DNA of 64,000 bases from Anaerolineales bacterium. Lineage in GTDB: Bacteria; Chloroflexota; Anaerolineae; Anaerolineales; Villigracilaceae. The stretch's first letter is position 1, and every line of letters begins with the position of its first letter. A program made the translations under genes and the position numbers. Below the pieces are notes generated by a model. It ran no database searches. It saw only the letters and a list, made by a program, of their open reading frames with translations, and was not told where the DNA came from. Positions 1-8,867 of this stretch are shown here, in pieces. The stretch covers positions 124,001 through 188,000 of the forward strand of contig JAEURJ010000009.1 of assembly GCA_016789305.1 (NCBI GenBank). Direction: 5' to 3'.

Positions 1-1919
1 CCGTCATCCAAGATTTGAAGCAAGGCATTCCAGACTTCCGGATGTGCCTTTTCGATTTCATCGAAAAGAACCACACGATAGGGCCTGCGACGAACCGCTT
101 CTGTTAGCTGACCACCTTCCTCATAACCTACATATCCGGGAGGTGCACCGAAGAGGCGTGAAACGGTATGCTGTTCGCGATACTCGGACATATCGATACG
201 AACCATTGCTTCTTCATCATCGAACATGAACCAGGCAAGCGCTTTGGCAAGTTCAGTTTTACCAACACCCGAAGGGCCGATAAAGATGAAAGAACCGATC
301 GGGCGGGCCGGATCTTTCAAGCCAGAACGCGCACGACGAATGGCATCGGAAACTGCATGAATGGCTTCCTCCTGTCCAATGATGCGCTCGTGGAGACGCG
401 CTTCCATGTGCAGAAGTTTTTCTGATTCGGTTTCCAACATTTGCGTTACAGGAATGCCTGTCCACTGATGGACAACGGCGGCAATATCATCCACATCAAC
501 GACTTCATCGAGTTGATGTTCCGCCTCCCATTTATCGCGATTGGAGTTGTATTCCAATTCAAGACGCAGTCGTTCCGCCTTCTTTTGTGCGGCGCGTTCA
601 TAATCACGTTCAAGACCTGCCTGCTCTTCCTCCGCATGCAATTTATCCACTTCGGTTTTCAGAGACTTAAGATCGGGCGGCATGGAATACAGTGCAACAC
701 GAAGTTTCGCAGCGGCTTCATCCATCAGGTCAATGGCTTTATCAGGCAGATGGCGATCTGTAACATAACGATCTGCAAGCCGGGCAGCCGCAGTGAGTGC
801 CTCATCTGAAAAATGAACTTTATGATGCGCTTCATAGCGATCACGCAAACCATGCAACATCTTGATCGTATCCTCGACACTCGGCTCATCTACATAAATC
901 GGAGCAAAGCGGCGTTCGAGTGCGGCATCTTTTTCAATATGTTTGTGGAATTCATCCAGCGTAGTCGCGCCGATACATTGAAGTTCGCCGCGTGCGAGTG
1001 CCGGTTTGAGCATGTTACTCGCATCCAACGCGCCCTGGGCTGCTCCTGCTCCGACGACCGTATGCAACTCGTCGATCATCAAAATCACATCGCCCTTTGC
1101 ACGTTGGACCTCATCCATTACGGCCTTGAGACGTTCTTCGAATTCACCACGGAAGCGGGAGCCGGCGATCATGGCGCCGAGGTCCAATGCAACAACACGT
1201 TTGCCGCTTAAAATTTCAGGGACATCATTGGTGGCAATCTTTTGCGCCAAGCCTTCTGCAATGGCGGTCTTACCCACACCTGCTTCACCGATCAACACAG
1301 GGTTATTTTTAGTACGTCGGGACAGGATCTGAATCACACGCATGATCTCATTATCACGCCCAATGACCGGGTCAAGCTTGCCTTCACGAGCCAGTTGAGT
1401 CAGATCGCGTGAATATTTTTCAAGGGTGCGATATTTGGTTTCGGCCTGCGGGTCGGTGACACGCTGTCCACCGCGCAGGTCTTGAATGGCATCATAGACA
1501 CGGTCACGTGTTAAACCAGCGCTCTCCAAAATGCGCGCAGCCGGTGTATTGCGCTCGGTGAGAATCGCCAAAAAGATATGTTCTGTGGAAATGTATTCAT
1601 CTTTCAGACGGTTCGCTTCCTCGTTGGCCAGATCAATGATCCGCTTGACGCGAGGCGTGATAAAAATCTGTCCAGCACCGCCACCGAAGATATTCGCCTT
1701 CGGGCTGGCGCGTAAAGTTGCATCGAGTCGTTCCGTCAACGCCTCAGCGCTGACGCTCAATTTTTCAAGAATTTGGGGAATCACACCACCAGGCTGTTCG
1801 ATCAAAGCAAGCAAAATATGCTCGGTGTCGATCTGGTTGTGACCATAGCGCTGGATGATCTCCGCCGCACGCTGGGCGGCTTCCTGCGCTCTCTCTGTAA
1901 ATCTGTCAAATCTCATCAT
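1..1919 (-). CDS. clpC: ClpC-type AAA+ protease chaperone (3' end outside window)
   Basis: Hsp100 unfoldase that feeds substrates to ClpP or acts as a disaggregase in the cytoplasm. About 639 residues are visible; the C-terminus lies beyond base 1. Two Clp_N repeats (about 1-145), first AAA+ domain with Walker A GEAGVGKT near 208-215, a short UVR-like middle region near 430-465, and a second AAA+ domain with GPSGVGKT near 550 and the [11 protein letters not shown] pore region. The short middle domain favours ClpC over ClpB. The start is the first of two adjacent ATGs, 8 nt after GGAGG. The gene stands alone, with its own extended -10 promoter. ClpB remains the alternative name. Confidence 0.9.
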   Translation of the reverse strand, partial: MMRFDRFTERAQEAAQRAAEIIQRYGHNQIDTEHILLALIEQPGGVIPQILEKLSVSAEALTERLDATLRASPKANIFGGGAGQIFITPRVKRIIDLANEEANRLKDEYISTEHIFLAILTERNTPAARILESAGLTRDRVYDAIQDLRGGQRVTDPQAETKYRTLEKYSRDLTQLAREGKLDPVIGRDNEIMRVIQILSRRTKNNPVLIGEAGVGKTAIAEGLAQKIATNDVPEILSGKRVVALDLGAMIAGSRFRGEFEERLKAVMDEVQRAKGDVILMIDELHTVVGAGAAQGALDASNMLKPALARGELQCIGATTLDEFHKHIEKDAALERRFAPIYVDEPSVEDTIKMLHGLRDRYEAHHKVHFSDEALTAAARLADRYVTDRHLPDKAIDLMDEAAAKLRVALYSMPPDLKSLKTEVDKLHAEEEQAGLERDYERAAQKKAERLRLELEYNSNRDKWEAEHQLDEVVDVDDIAAVVHQWTGIPVTQMLETESEKLLHMEARLHERIIGQEEAIHAVSDAIRRARSGLKDPARPIGSFIFIGPSGVGKTELAKALAWFMFDDEEAMVRIDMSEYREQHTVSRLFGAPPGYVGYEEGGQLTEAVRRRPYRVVLFDEIEKAHPEVWNALLQILDD

Positions 1920-1932
1920 AAGGTTTTCCTCC

Positions 1933-1953
1933 AGTGGCGGAAAGCCCGCCACT
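1933..1953. repeat. Small palindrome in clpC 5' UTR
   Basis: An 8-bp perfect inverted repeat (AGTGGCGG/CCGCCACT) with a 5-nt loop lies directly upstream of the clpC Shine-Dalgarno. It ends exactly where GGAGG begins, so it could place a hairpin next to the ribosome site. It resembles the other GTAG-type palindromes of this window and may simply be one of them. Confidence 0.5.
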
Positions 1954-1975
1954 ACAATCCATACATAATGGGAGC

Positions 1976-1984
1976 ATTATAACA
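1976..1984 (-). promoter_or_regulatory. Extended -10 promoter of clpC
   Basis: On the minus strand TGTTATAAT gives a TGn-TATAAT extended -10 about 55 nt upstream of the clpC start. No well-spaced -35 is seen. No CIRCE (HrcA) operator is present. It follows immediately after the terminator of the upstream MFS gene. Confidence 0.5.
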
Positions 1985-2014
1985 AAAGCCGCATTGGCAA
2001 ACTGTCAATGCGGC
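1984..2014 (-). terminator. Intrinsic terminator after the MFS gene
   Basis: A perfect 9-bp stem (GCCGCATTG/CAATGCGGC) with a 9-nt loop, followed on the minus strand by TTTTG. It lies about 80 nt after the stop of the 2094-3371 transporter gene and separates it from clpC. Confidence 0.8.
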
Positions 2015-2093
2015 GTAAGAGGAGTGTTAGATTTTAGGGGATTGATCAGGTCAATTTCTTCCCAATTTCATAAAATGCGTGATTTTTTCAGGG

Positions 2094-3371
2094 TTAGCCA
2101 ACCACAGGTTCGACGACGGGCTTATTTTGTGCAGCTTGCCCTGCCAAATAAGCCAAAATGATTCCGATCACAAAAAGCACGATATTCAACAGGAAAGGCA
2201 AGTTCTTGTTATATGCAGAAAGATTGCCCGCGATCGAACCAAACGGCGAGGTGAATAAGATCACGCCTACAGAAAGAATGGATAAAATACGAGCGCGTTC
2301 TTTTGAATCGACGGTCAATGCGATCATCTGATCGATCAACGGACTGAGTGTGGCAAAACAACACGCATCCAGAAAAACGCTAAAAATTAAGAACGCATAA
2401 TTTCCAGCCGGCGCAGTGACCAAAACCACCTGACTAATTACGTATCCCAAAAAACCAAACATCACAGGAATTTTAAAATGCATTTTGGAGATCACGGACA
2501 TCACGGTGAAAAAAAAGATCAACATAATAGCCGATTTTACAAAGGGAAAAACCGCCAAATTCTGCGCTGAGATCTGCAACTTTTCGGTAACAAGGATCGG
2601 CCAAAAGCTTCCGCTGATCAGCGAAGTAATGCTTAGTATCAGCATGATCCCGGCGGTATATAAGGTTTGAGGTGTGCGGATCACATCACGAAGCACCCCG
2701 CTATATTCACTGAAAACATGCAATACACTTTGGTCCTTTGTTTCCTGCAAGCGGATCTTTCCCTGTGCGGTTTCCTCTGTCCATAGATAGGTCATCACAG
2801 CCTTCAAGGTAAACATAAAAGCTGCAAACAAATATAATCCGCGAACAGTGGGCACAAACGAAAATACGCCGATCAACACACCGGCCAAAGGCGCAATGAA
2901 ACCGACAAACAAGTTGGCGATATAGATCCATGTATAAATATCAACAAGTTGATCCGGATCCGCATCTTCCACCAGCAGGCAGCTCCATGAAGTGTGCGTG
3001 ATTCGCCAGACACTGTTGATAATACCAGCGACAAGAAAATACCAGAAGTTTTGTGCAACTGCCGAGATCAGTGCAGGCACACTCCAGGACAAAATATCAA
3101 AGATCAAAGTGGTGAGTCTGCGACCTAATTTATCTGTCACCACACCGCTGATCAAGGCAAAGAAGACTTGAAACAGCGTGCTGATACTCAAGATCAATCC
3201 GATCTGCTTATCGGTCAGGCCGAGTGCGATCATATATATGGAAACGTAGGGAGCGTATAAATTAAACGGAATTCCCCACAACGGTTCAAAATACACACAA
3301 CCGCGCGGGTTACCGCGCAGGCTTCGTAAGGTGGCGAACAAGGAATGATTTTTCAAGGGAGGTTGGTCCAA
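2094..3371 (-). CDS. MFS transporter
   Basis: Integral membrane transporter of the major facilitator superfamily, about 425 residues and roughly 12 hydrophobic segments. The loop between TM2 and TM3 reads SGVVTDKLGRRL, matching the MFS signature (G-x3-D-x-G-R-R). The substrate cannot be read from sequence; drug or small-solute efflux is usual for such proteins. The annotated start is a TTG; no strong Shine-Dalgarno is visible, so the start could lie slightly inside. It is transcribed divergently from the ABC ATPase gene and is followed by its own terminator. It is unlike the second MFS gene at 8860-9987, which sits in another operon. Confidence 0.85.
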   Translation of the reverse strand: MDQPPLKNHSLFATLRSLRGNPRGCVYFEPLWGIPFNLYAPYVSIYMIALGLTDKQIGLILSISTLFQVFFALISGVVTDKLGRRLTTLIFDILSWSVPALISAVAQNFWYFLVAGIINSVWRITHTSWSCLLVEDADPDQLVDIYTWIYIANLFVGFIAPLAGVLIGVFSFVPTVRGLYLFAAFMFTLKAVMTYLWTEETAQGKIRLQETKDQSVLHVFSEYSGVLRDVIRTPQTLYTAGIMLILSITSLISGSFWPILVTEKLQISAQNLAVFPFVKSAIMLIFFFTVMSVISKMHFKIPVMFGFLGYVISQVVLVTAPAGNYAFLIFSVFLDACCFATLSPLIDQMIALTVDSKERARILSILSVGVILFTSPFGSIAGNLSAYNKNLPFLLNIVLFVIGIILAYLAGQAAQNKPVVEPVVG

Positions 3372-3485
3372 TTATTTGAATTTTGCCCAGCTTTATGCTT
3401 CGGCAGAGTATACTGCTGAAAGGGTGCTCAGTGAAGCCGATACATATTGCGAGTGATAAAATCATTCGTGTTGCAGAGGAAAGTC

Positions 3486-4661
3486 ATGGCTGAAATCAAA
3501 CTTGTTGACGTAAATTTTAGGTTCGCCTCACCATCGAAAAACCCGGCGCATCGGTTTGTGGAGATGAAACGCGATGGCATGAAAGAGGACCTGCCCGCAG
3601 ATCCGTCGCATGGCATTGCCGCGCTGGATCATGTCAATTTGACTATTCCTAACGGCCAGACATTCGCCGTCGTGGGTCCATCCGGCTGCGGGAAAAGCAC
3701 ATTGCTGCGCGTGGTCTCCGGGATCGAACAACAATACAGCGGACAAGTTCTTTACAACGGCGAGAACATGCAAAACATTCCGCCCGGAGAACGTTATATT
3801 GGAATGGTCTTCCAAAATTATGCGTTGTATCCAAACTTAAACAATGAAGGCAATCTTTCGTTCTTCTTCAAGATGCACAAGGTCGAAGATGAGGAAACGC
3901 GCAAGCGCATCGAATACACCTCTGAATTAATGGGCATTGACTTCAAGGACTTGCTGCCGCGTAAACCCGGTACGCTTTCGGGCGGGCAAAAGCAGCGGGT
4001 CGCGATCGCGCGAGCCATTGTTCGTGCGCCAAAATTATTTTTGTTCGACGAACCGCTTTCCAACCTCGATGCAAAACTGCGCGTGCAAACACGCACAGAA
4101 ATCAAACGATTGCTTCATCTTTTTGAGATCACCAGCCTGTATGTCACACACGATCAGGTGGAGGCCATTGCACTGGCCGATCAAATCGTGGTGATGCATT
4201 CGGGTCGAATTGAGCAGGTGGGAACGTATCAGGAATTGACTGAGAATCCTGTGAATATGTTCGTGGCTGGATTTCTGGGATTGCCGCCCATGGATCTGCT
4301 TTCAGGCGGTTCGATTTCCGGCGGGCAGCTGGTTCTGGGCGAATATCTTTTTCCACTCTCAAAACGAATCTTCCCACTTGTTGAAAACGGGCAGCAGGTC
4401 ACATTGGGGATCCGGCGTGAGGCAGTGAATGTTTCAGTTGAGTCTCATTCCGCGAACGGGATCCAATTCCCGGCGGAGGTCGAAGCGTTCGAGTCTGATT
4501 TTGCACACCAAATCCAGATCGTTCACATCCGCATGGGGAAACTTTCCTTCTCAGGCAATTGCCCCATCGACGTAAAACTTCACAATGGGCAAAGCATTCA
4601 TGTTGGCATCGATCCGGAAAAACTATATTTCTTTGATACAAAATCGGAGCAGCGTTTATAA
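3486..4661 (+). CDS. ABC transporter ATP-binding protein, MalK/UgpC type
   Basis: Cytoplasmic ATPase subunit of a carbohydrate-type ABC importer, 391 residues. Walker A GPSGCGKST (about 67-75), signature LSGGQKQR (about 164-171), Walker B LFLFDEP (about 183-189), H-loop VTHDQ (about 219), then a C-terminal TOBE/OB regulatory region typical of MalK, UgpC and MsmK. The N-terminus carries an extra segment of about 25 residues between strand 1 and the usual LDHVNL motif. Start chosen at ATG 3486, behind AGAGGA; an in-frame codon at 3447 has no ribosome site. No permease or binding-protein gene is adjacent, so it may serve several sugar importers encoded elsewhere, as known for MsmK-like proteins. 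Confidence 0.88.
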   Translation: MAEIKLVDVNFRFASPSKNPAHRFVEMKRDGMKEDLPADPSHGIAALDHVNLTIPNGQTFAVVGPSGCGKSTLLRVVSGIEQQYSGQVLYNGENMQNIPPGERYIGMVFQNYALYPNLNNEGNLSFFFKMHKVEDEETRKRIEYTSELMGIDFKDLLPRKPGTLSGGQKQRVAIARAIVRAPKLFLFDEPLSNLDAKLRVQTRTEIKRLLHLFEITSLYVTHDQVEAIALADQIVVMHSGRIEQVGTYQELTENPVNMFVAGFLGLPPMDLLSGGSISGGQLVLGEYLFPLSKRIFPLVENGQQVTLGIRREAVNVSVESHSANGIQFPAEVEAFESDFAHQIQIVHIRMGKLSFSGNCPIDVKLHNGQSIHVGIDPEKLYFFDTKSEQRL

Positions 4662-4672
4662 CTTCAACACGC

Positions 4673-4678
4673 TATAAT
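4673..4678 (+). promoter_or_regulatory. -10 box of the GNAT gene, close to its ATG
   Basis: TATAAT ends only 7 nt before the ATG at 4686 and no Shine-Dalgarno is present. If functional, the mRNA would be leaderless. No convincing -35 is seen. Confidence 0.4.
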
Positions 4679-4685
4679 TCCATCA

Positions 4686-5657
4686 ATGTCGTCCATCACC
4701 ATTTCAAATCACACCGAACGTCACCCAAACTTGCGGCCGTTGAGCATCTTTCGCGATCTGCCCGCTGTTGCCGACCTCATTGAAATTTGTTTTTCGAGCA
4801 CAATGGACAGTGATGGCAAAAGATATATTCAGGATATGCGCCGCGCGGGAAATGACAACTCATTTATGAAATGGGCAAATCGCGCCGCAGAAACCACCTC
4901 CCTGCCACTCTCGGGTTTCGTTTGGGATGAAAACGGAAAGATCGTGGGCAACACCAGTCTGGTTCCATTTCGTCACCGTGCACAACGAATTTATCTGATC
5001 GCAAATGTTGCAGTGCATCCGGAACATCGCAGGCATGGAATCGCTCGCGCGCTTACCGAACATGCAATGAATTATGCGAAGGAAAAGAAGGCGGATGCCA
5101 TCTGGCTTCACGTTCGTGATGACAACCCCGGCGCTATTGATTTGTATAGCAAGCTAGGGTTTGTTGAGCGTGCCAAACGCACCTCCTGGCAGGCCATCAC
5201 CGATGCCAACACCCCGATCCTCCAAACGGACCTCGCCATCACCGGGCGGAATCCGCGCGACTGGCCGGTTCAACTCAACTGGCTGAAACGCCTCTATCCT
5301 GACTCTTTAGCCTGGCACCGCAATTGGAATTTCAACGCCCTTCGACCCGGTTTCTGGAATTGGCTGTACCTGCTTTTCGTGGATATGAATGTTCGGCAGT
5401 GGGCGGCACAAAAAGGTGACGTGTTTGAGGCCGCGCTCGCATGGATTCCAAGCGGGCGGGGTGAGGCACTTTACGCAGCGACAGATGAAAAATCCCAACC
5501 CGAAGCATTGACCGCCTTGTTATTGCGTGCCCGTCGCGACCTGGCTCATTCCTATCCAAATCTGATCATGGAATTTCCGGTCGGTGAATTCGACGGTGCG
5601 ATTCTGGCAGCCGGCTTCCGTCCGCTGCGCACGTTGATTTGGATGCAGGCAACTTAA
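4686..5657 (+). CDS. GNAT-family N-acetyltransferase
   Basis: Protein of 323 residues with a GNAT fold in its first half. The acetyl-CoA motif A is visible as VAVHPEHRRHGIARALTEHA (about 100-119), followed by the motif B region NPGAIDLYSKLGF (about 142-154). The C-terminal 170 residues form a second region, rich in tryptophan, that looks like a degenerate second GNAT module. The acceptor substrate is unknown. It follows the ABC ATPase gene by 24 nt but has its own TATAAT just upstream and no ribosome-binding site, suggesting a leaderless message. Confidence 0.82.
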   Translation: MSSITISNHTERHPNLRPLSIFRDLPAVADLIEICFSSTMDSDGKRYIQDMRRAGNDNSFMKWANRAAETTSLPLSGFVWDENGKIVGNTSLVPFRHRAQRIYLIANVAVHPEHRRHGIARALTEHAMNYAKEKKADAIWLHVRDDNPGAIDLYSKLGFVERAKRTSWQAITDANTPILQTDLAITGRNPRDWPVQLNWLKRLYPDSLAWHRNWNFNALRPGFWNWLYLLFVDMNVRQWAAQKGDVFEAALAWIPSGRGEALYAATDEKSQPEALTALLLRARRDLAHSYPNLIMEFPVGEFDGAILAAGFRPLRTLIWMQAT

Positions 5658-5697
5658 GATTTTATTTTCCGTATACCAATCAAAAGGAGAACCACCT

Positions 5698-6078
5698 ATG
5701 ACAAAATTTTTTATTCGTTGGGCGATCAACGCCGTTGGGTTGTACGCAGCGGTATCGATCGTGCCCGGCATTAACTTCGATGGCCCGTGGACGGACTTGC
5801 TTTGGGTAGCACTAATCTTCGGCCTGCTAAATGCGCTGGTGCGTCCACTGCTTAAATTCCTCACCTGTCCATTGATCATTCTCACCCTCGGTTTGTTCAC
5901 CATTGTAGTGAACACAGTGATGTTGATGTTGACAAGCAGTGTGGGTCAATCTTTCAACCTCGATTTCTCGGTGGATGGCTTCTGGCCGGCTCTGTTGGGA
6001 AGTCTGGTTATCAGTCTCGTCAGCGTGGTGTTGACCCTGATCTTCCATGATGAATTGAAAGGCAAAAAGCGCGATTAA
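5698..6078 (+). CDS. Phage holin family 4 / YvlD-like membrane protein
   Basis: Small integral membrane protein of 126 residues with four hydrophobic segments (about 5-25, 32-50, 55-80 and 97-118). The pattern GLLNALVRPLLKFLTCPL followed by TLGLFTIVVN is the hallmark of the Phage_holin_4_2 (YvlD) family. Despite the family name these proteins are common chromosomal genes not linked to prophages, and no phage gene lies nearby. A good AAGGAG lies 8 nt before the ATG. The function is unknown; a role in envelope homeostasis is only an inference. Confidence 0.82.
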   Translation: MTKFFIRWAINAVGLYAAVSIVPGINFDGPWTDLLWVALIFGLLNALVRPLLKFLTCPLIILTLGLFTIVVNTVMLMLTSSVGQSFNLDFSVDGFWPALLGSLVISLVSVVLTLIFHDELKGKKRD

Positions 6079-6082
6079 ATAA

Positions 6083-6113
6083 AAAGAGCGGAGAAATCAT
6101 TCTCCGCTCTTTT
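6083..6113. terminator. Bidirectional intrinsic terminator
   Basis: Stem AAGAGCGGAGA/TCTCCGCTCTT with a 6-nt loop, flanked by an A-run on the left and a T-run on the right. It can end the holin-like gene from the left and the 6116-7009 gene from the right. Confidence 0.9.
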
Positions 6114-6115
6114 TA

Positions 6116-7009
6116 TTAATTAAGTTGAATCACTGTCGGGGATAGGTTAAGTTCATCGATCAATTCGTTCAACTCGTCATCCGTCAACCTTCTGCCTTTG
6201 CCTGCATAGGCAGTGAGCATGGCTTCGGTGGTGTTCGTTCCAAAGGAGCGGCCGTCATAACGCGGCGTGGTGGTGATGACGGTTTTCACACCGCGCTCTT
6301 TAAGCAAGGCAATATTTTCCTCAGTGGTTGTATTGGTCACCACGGTTTTGCCTGCGAGGCTTTTCGGCATGTATTTTCGCATGAAGAGGAAATCACCCGC
6401 GATCAAATCTGACTCTTCAAAGTATTTCGTGTATTTCGGTTTGTGCTCCGCACCGTCACTGCCGTAGAAGAGCATGCTCATCGGAAAATGGCTGACAATG
6501 GGCAGCATAATTCGCGCAACCTTCTTGAACGACGGGATTCCATACAAAGGGATCGGAACGCCGAGCGCCACCATCAGATCGCCGGAAACGATCTCATCGG
6601 AAACTTCGGAAACGGCTTCGGCCAACCCGAGTCGGTCCACCGCCACGGGGATGAAAGCTTGTTTGAAATGGAAATCTCCCAATTGAGATTTCAACAATTG
6701 AAACACGCGTCGCTCCAAGGTGTGCTTGAGGCCGCGACCGTCGCAGAGTGGAGTCTGCTTGACGCCGGAGACAAGCTTGAGCGCGGCATGAAGCGGATAT
6801 TCCCTCTCGTCGAGGCGGAGATATAAATCCACGCCGCCGACGCCAAACGCATCCACTTTGCCATCCAAATCCAAATACATTCGGCGGGCCTTATCGATAT
6901 CGCCGTCCGTACCAAAGCGCTCGACCAGAATCTCCCGCCCGTTGAGATTGACCTTCACGCTTTTATCACGCTTCGAACTACCGAGGCTGATGCCCAATGC
7001 ATGTTTCAT
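6116..7009 (-). CDS. Conserved protein of unknown function
   Basis: Soluble protein of 297 residues. The N-terminus has LGSSKRDKSV, then FGVGGVDLYLRL (about 57-68), then a central part with alternating strands (KTVVTNTTTEENIALLKERGVKTVITTTPRY, about 222-252 in pieces), suggesting a Rossmann-like alpha/beta fold. I recall similar Chloroflexota and Deinococcus-Thermus proteins carrying the automatic name quinate 5-dehydrogenase, but I cannot see a canonical NAD-binding motif and do not rely on that name. The ATG at 7009 lacks a clear Shine-Dalgarno. The gene is flanked by terminators on both sides and is therefore monocistronic. Confidence 0.6.
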   Translation of the reverse strand: MKHALGISLGSSKRDKSVKVNLNGREILVERFGTDGDIDKARRMYLDLDGKVDAFGVGGVDLYLRLDEREYPLHAALKLVSGVKQTPLCDGRGLKHTLERRVFQLLKSQLGDFHFKQAFIPVAVDRLGLAEAVSEVSDEIVSGDLMVALGVPIPLYGIPSFKKVARIMLPIVSHFPMSMLFYGSDGAEHKPKYTKYFEESDLIAGDFLFMRKYMPKSLAGKTVVTNTTTEENIALLKERGVKTVITTTPRYDGRSFGTNTTEAMLTAYAGKGRRLTDDELNELIDELNLSPTVIQLN

Positions 7010-7017
7010 ATTGCACC

Positions 7018-7051
7018 AAAAAATATTGGGCAGACCTTGGGTCTGCCCAAT
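7018..7051 (-). terminator. Intrinsic terminator after the SPFH gene
   Basis: A perfect 12-bp stem containing TTGGGCAGACC with a short CAAG-type loop, followed on the minus strand by ATATTTTTT. It starts 5 nt after the stop of the SPFH gene. Confidence 0.88.
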
Positions 7052-7055
7052 CGAA

Positions 7056-8189
7056 TTATGGATTTACGCTAAATGATGGAAGCGTACCGTTCGAGAAAAT
7101 CAAATTCGGAAGTGCACCATCCGGCGTGATCACAAATTTATCGGTGGGTTTGATCGCGGCCGAATTTGCAAGCGCGATCTGCAGAGTGACATAGGACGGA
7201 AAGCGCTGATACAGTTCAGCCAGCGCGAGTTCCTTTGCAATGTCCACGAGGGCTTGTTCATCTGCAACTTCCTGTTGAACGGCAGTCAGTTGCAATACAG
7301 CTTCGGCATTGATTTTTTCCTGTTCAATCACTTGCAATTGCGCGACCAGTTGTTGCTGCTTCAACTGTTGAAGAGTGATCTGCTGACGCGCCTCTTCCTG
7401 CAATCTTGATTGTTCCACACGAATACGACCTTCCTCCACCGCCTGCTGCGCAGCAGACTCCTGCTTGGCTTTTTCCGCATCCTGCTTGGCCTTCTCGGTG
7501 GCAAGGCGGCTTTGAACAATGGCATCCAACCCCGCCTGCACTTCGGGGGAAATAGTAATTTGAGGCACGGCGACATTTCGGACTTCAAGCCCGATCGGTT
7601 CAGCCAATGCACTCAATTCATCATCAATGCAGGCCCGCAAATCATCACGTCCGGAACCGATGACCGCTTCGTCAAATTTCTTGTCACCCACGCAAACTTT
7701 CATTGCCTGTAAGGTGAATGCTGTCATGCGCTGTTGCAAGGATTCATCATTCAAATAAATATTTCGATATCTTGAATAATTGGAAGTCACAATATCAGCC
7801 TCACGCGGACGGAAGACATCTGCAGTCACTTCCAGACCAATACGTTGTTTATCCAGCGTGATCAATTCCGGGTCTTCCACCGTGATCGCCACCGCACTCG
7901 TTGTGATCTTGACCAGGTCCACGAACAAGCCAAAATCGTAGGCAATGCCCGGCTGCAAGACACCTTGAATTTCACCGGCTTCGATCGTGACACCCACCTG
8001 ATCATTTTCAATCACTTCGAAATACCAGAACGATTTGCTCAAGTTCGCCAGAATGGCAATTGCGATAATGGCCAAAATAAATCCTACCAGCCAACCCGGG
8101 ACCCTGGAAAAAAATGACGGGCTTGAATTCGACGGCGAATTTGAAGGCGATACATTTTGTCTTTGGCTTTGCGCATTTGGATTTTTCAT
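7056..8189 (-). CDS. SPFH/Band 7 domain membrane protein
   Basis: Membrane-anchored prohibitin/stomatin-like protein of 377 residues. A Ser/Asn/Gln-rich cytoplasmic start is followed by one transmembrane segment (about 30-52). The SPFH domain (about 58-235) contains the characteristic VTIEAGEIQGVLQPG stretch. A long Gln/Glu/Ala-rich coiled coil (about 235-320) follows. Such proteins form large ring assemblies in membrane microdomains and scaffold proteases or other proteins. GAGGAG lies just before the ATG. No partner gene such as an NfeD protein is adjacent. The short C-terminal tail after the coiled coil shows no recognisable motif. Confidence 0.88.
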   Translation of the reverse strand: MKNPNAQSQRQNVSPSNSPSNSSPSFFSRVPGWLVGFILAIIAIAILANLSKSFWYFEVIENDQVGVTIEAGEIQGVLQPGIAYDFGLFVDLVKITTSAVAITVEDPELITLDKQRIGLEVTADVFRPREADIVTSNYSRYRNIYLNDESLQQRMTAFTLQAMKVCVGDKKFDEAVIGSGRDDLRACIDDELSALAEPIGLEVRNVAVPQITISPEVQAGLDAIVQSRLATEKAKQDAEKAKQESAAQQAVEEGRIRVEQSRLQEEARQQITLQQLKQQQLVAQLQVIEQEKINAEAVLQLTAVQQEVADEQALVDIAKELALAELYQRFPSYVTLQIALANSAAIKPTDKFVITPDGALPNLIFSNGTLPSFSVNP

Positions 8190-8228
8190 TTCTTATCTCC
8201 TCGCTTGTTTTGACGAATTATACGGGAA

Positions 8229-8867
8229 TTAATTTAATCCCACAAATGGGTTGAATTGTTTTTCGTGACCAACCGTAGTGTGCAGCCCGTGGCCGGAAAG
8301 TAGTTTCGTCTCATCGGGCATGGTAAAAATTTGCGTGCGAATGCTATTCTCGAGTATATCGAAATCACCTCCGGGCAAGTCGGTGCGGCCCACACTGCCG
8401 TTGAAGATCAGGTCACCGCAGAAACAAATATTCTCTTTTTCAACATACAACACACAATGACCTTTTGTATGCCCCGGCGTGAAGCGCACTTCAAACTCGT
8501 TCGAACCAAGTTTCAGTTTCATGCCATGCACAAGATCAATCGTCGGCTCGGGACCGGGGTCGATATCCAACCCAAAGGCAGCACCGCCTCCACCAGCCCG
8601 CCAGAGGACATGGTCATCGGGATGAAGCGCCACATGTGGAAGCGGATTCAACGCATCGGCAATTGCCGCGGCTCCGCCGATATGATCGAAGTGTGCGTGC
8701 GTATACCAGAGATGACCGATGCGCCAGTCGCGATCCTGTGCAGCTTTGAGGATGATGTGTCCATCCCACGATGGGTCAATCACCACCGCTTCTTTTGTTT
8801 CAGAGTCAGCGACCAGATAAGCGTTGGTTTGTGCCGGGCCCAATGTAAATGTCACAATCTCAAGCAT
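8229..8867 (-). CDS. Metallo-beta-lactamase-fold hydrolase (glyoxalase II-like)
   Basis: Cytoplasmic metal-dependent hydrolase of 212 residues. The N-terminus GPAQTNAYLV and the metal motif HAHFDHIGG (about 57-65) are typical, with further ligands in FTPGHTKGHCVLY and in CGDLIFNGSVGRTD; the closing LSGHGLHTTVG carries the last histidine. This is the hydroxyacylglutathione-hydrolase-like branch (YcbL/GloB-like), whose in vivo substrates are often unknown. Its start overlaps the end of the MFS gene by 8 nt (8860-8867), so it is translated from the tail of the aro-esterase-MFS transcript. Confidence 0.87.
   Translation of the reverse strand: MLEIVTFTLGPAQTNAYLVADSETKEAVVIDPSWDGHIILKAAQDRDWRIGHLWYTHAHFDHIGGAAAIADALNPLPHVALHPDDHVLWRAGGGGAAFGLDIDPGPEPTIDLVHGMKLKLGSNEFEVRFTPGHTKGHCVLYVEKENICFCGDLIFNGSVGRTDLPGGDFDILENSIRTQIFTMPDETKLLSGHGLHTTVGHEKQFNPFVGLN

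Noticed and set aside
1914..1990. CIRCE or HrcA operator before clpC
   Set aside because: The inverted repeat there is AGTGGCGG/CCGCCACT, not TTAGCACTC-N9-GAGTGCTAA.
3405..3420. Divergent promoter at the AGTATACT palindrome between the MFS and ABC genes
   Set aside because: The word reads as TATACT on both strands, but neither strand has a -35 at suitable spacing, so I did not list it.
5698..6078. Phage holin as evidence of a prophage
   Set aside because: Family 4 YvlD-like proteins are ordinary chromosomal genes and no other phage gene is nearby.
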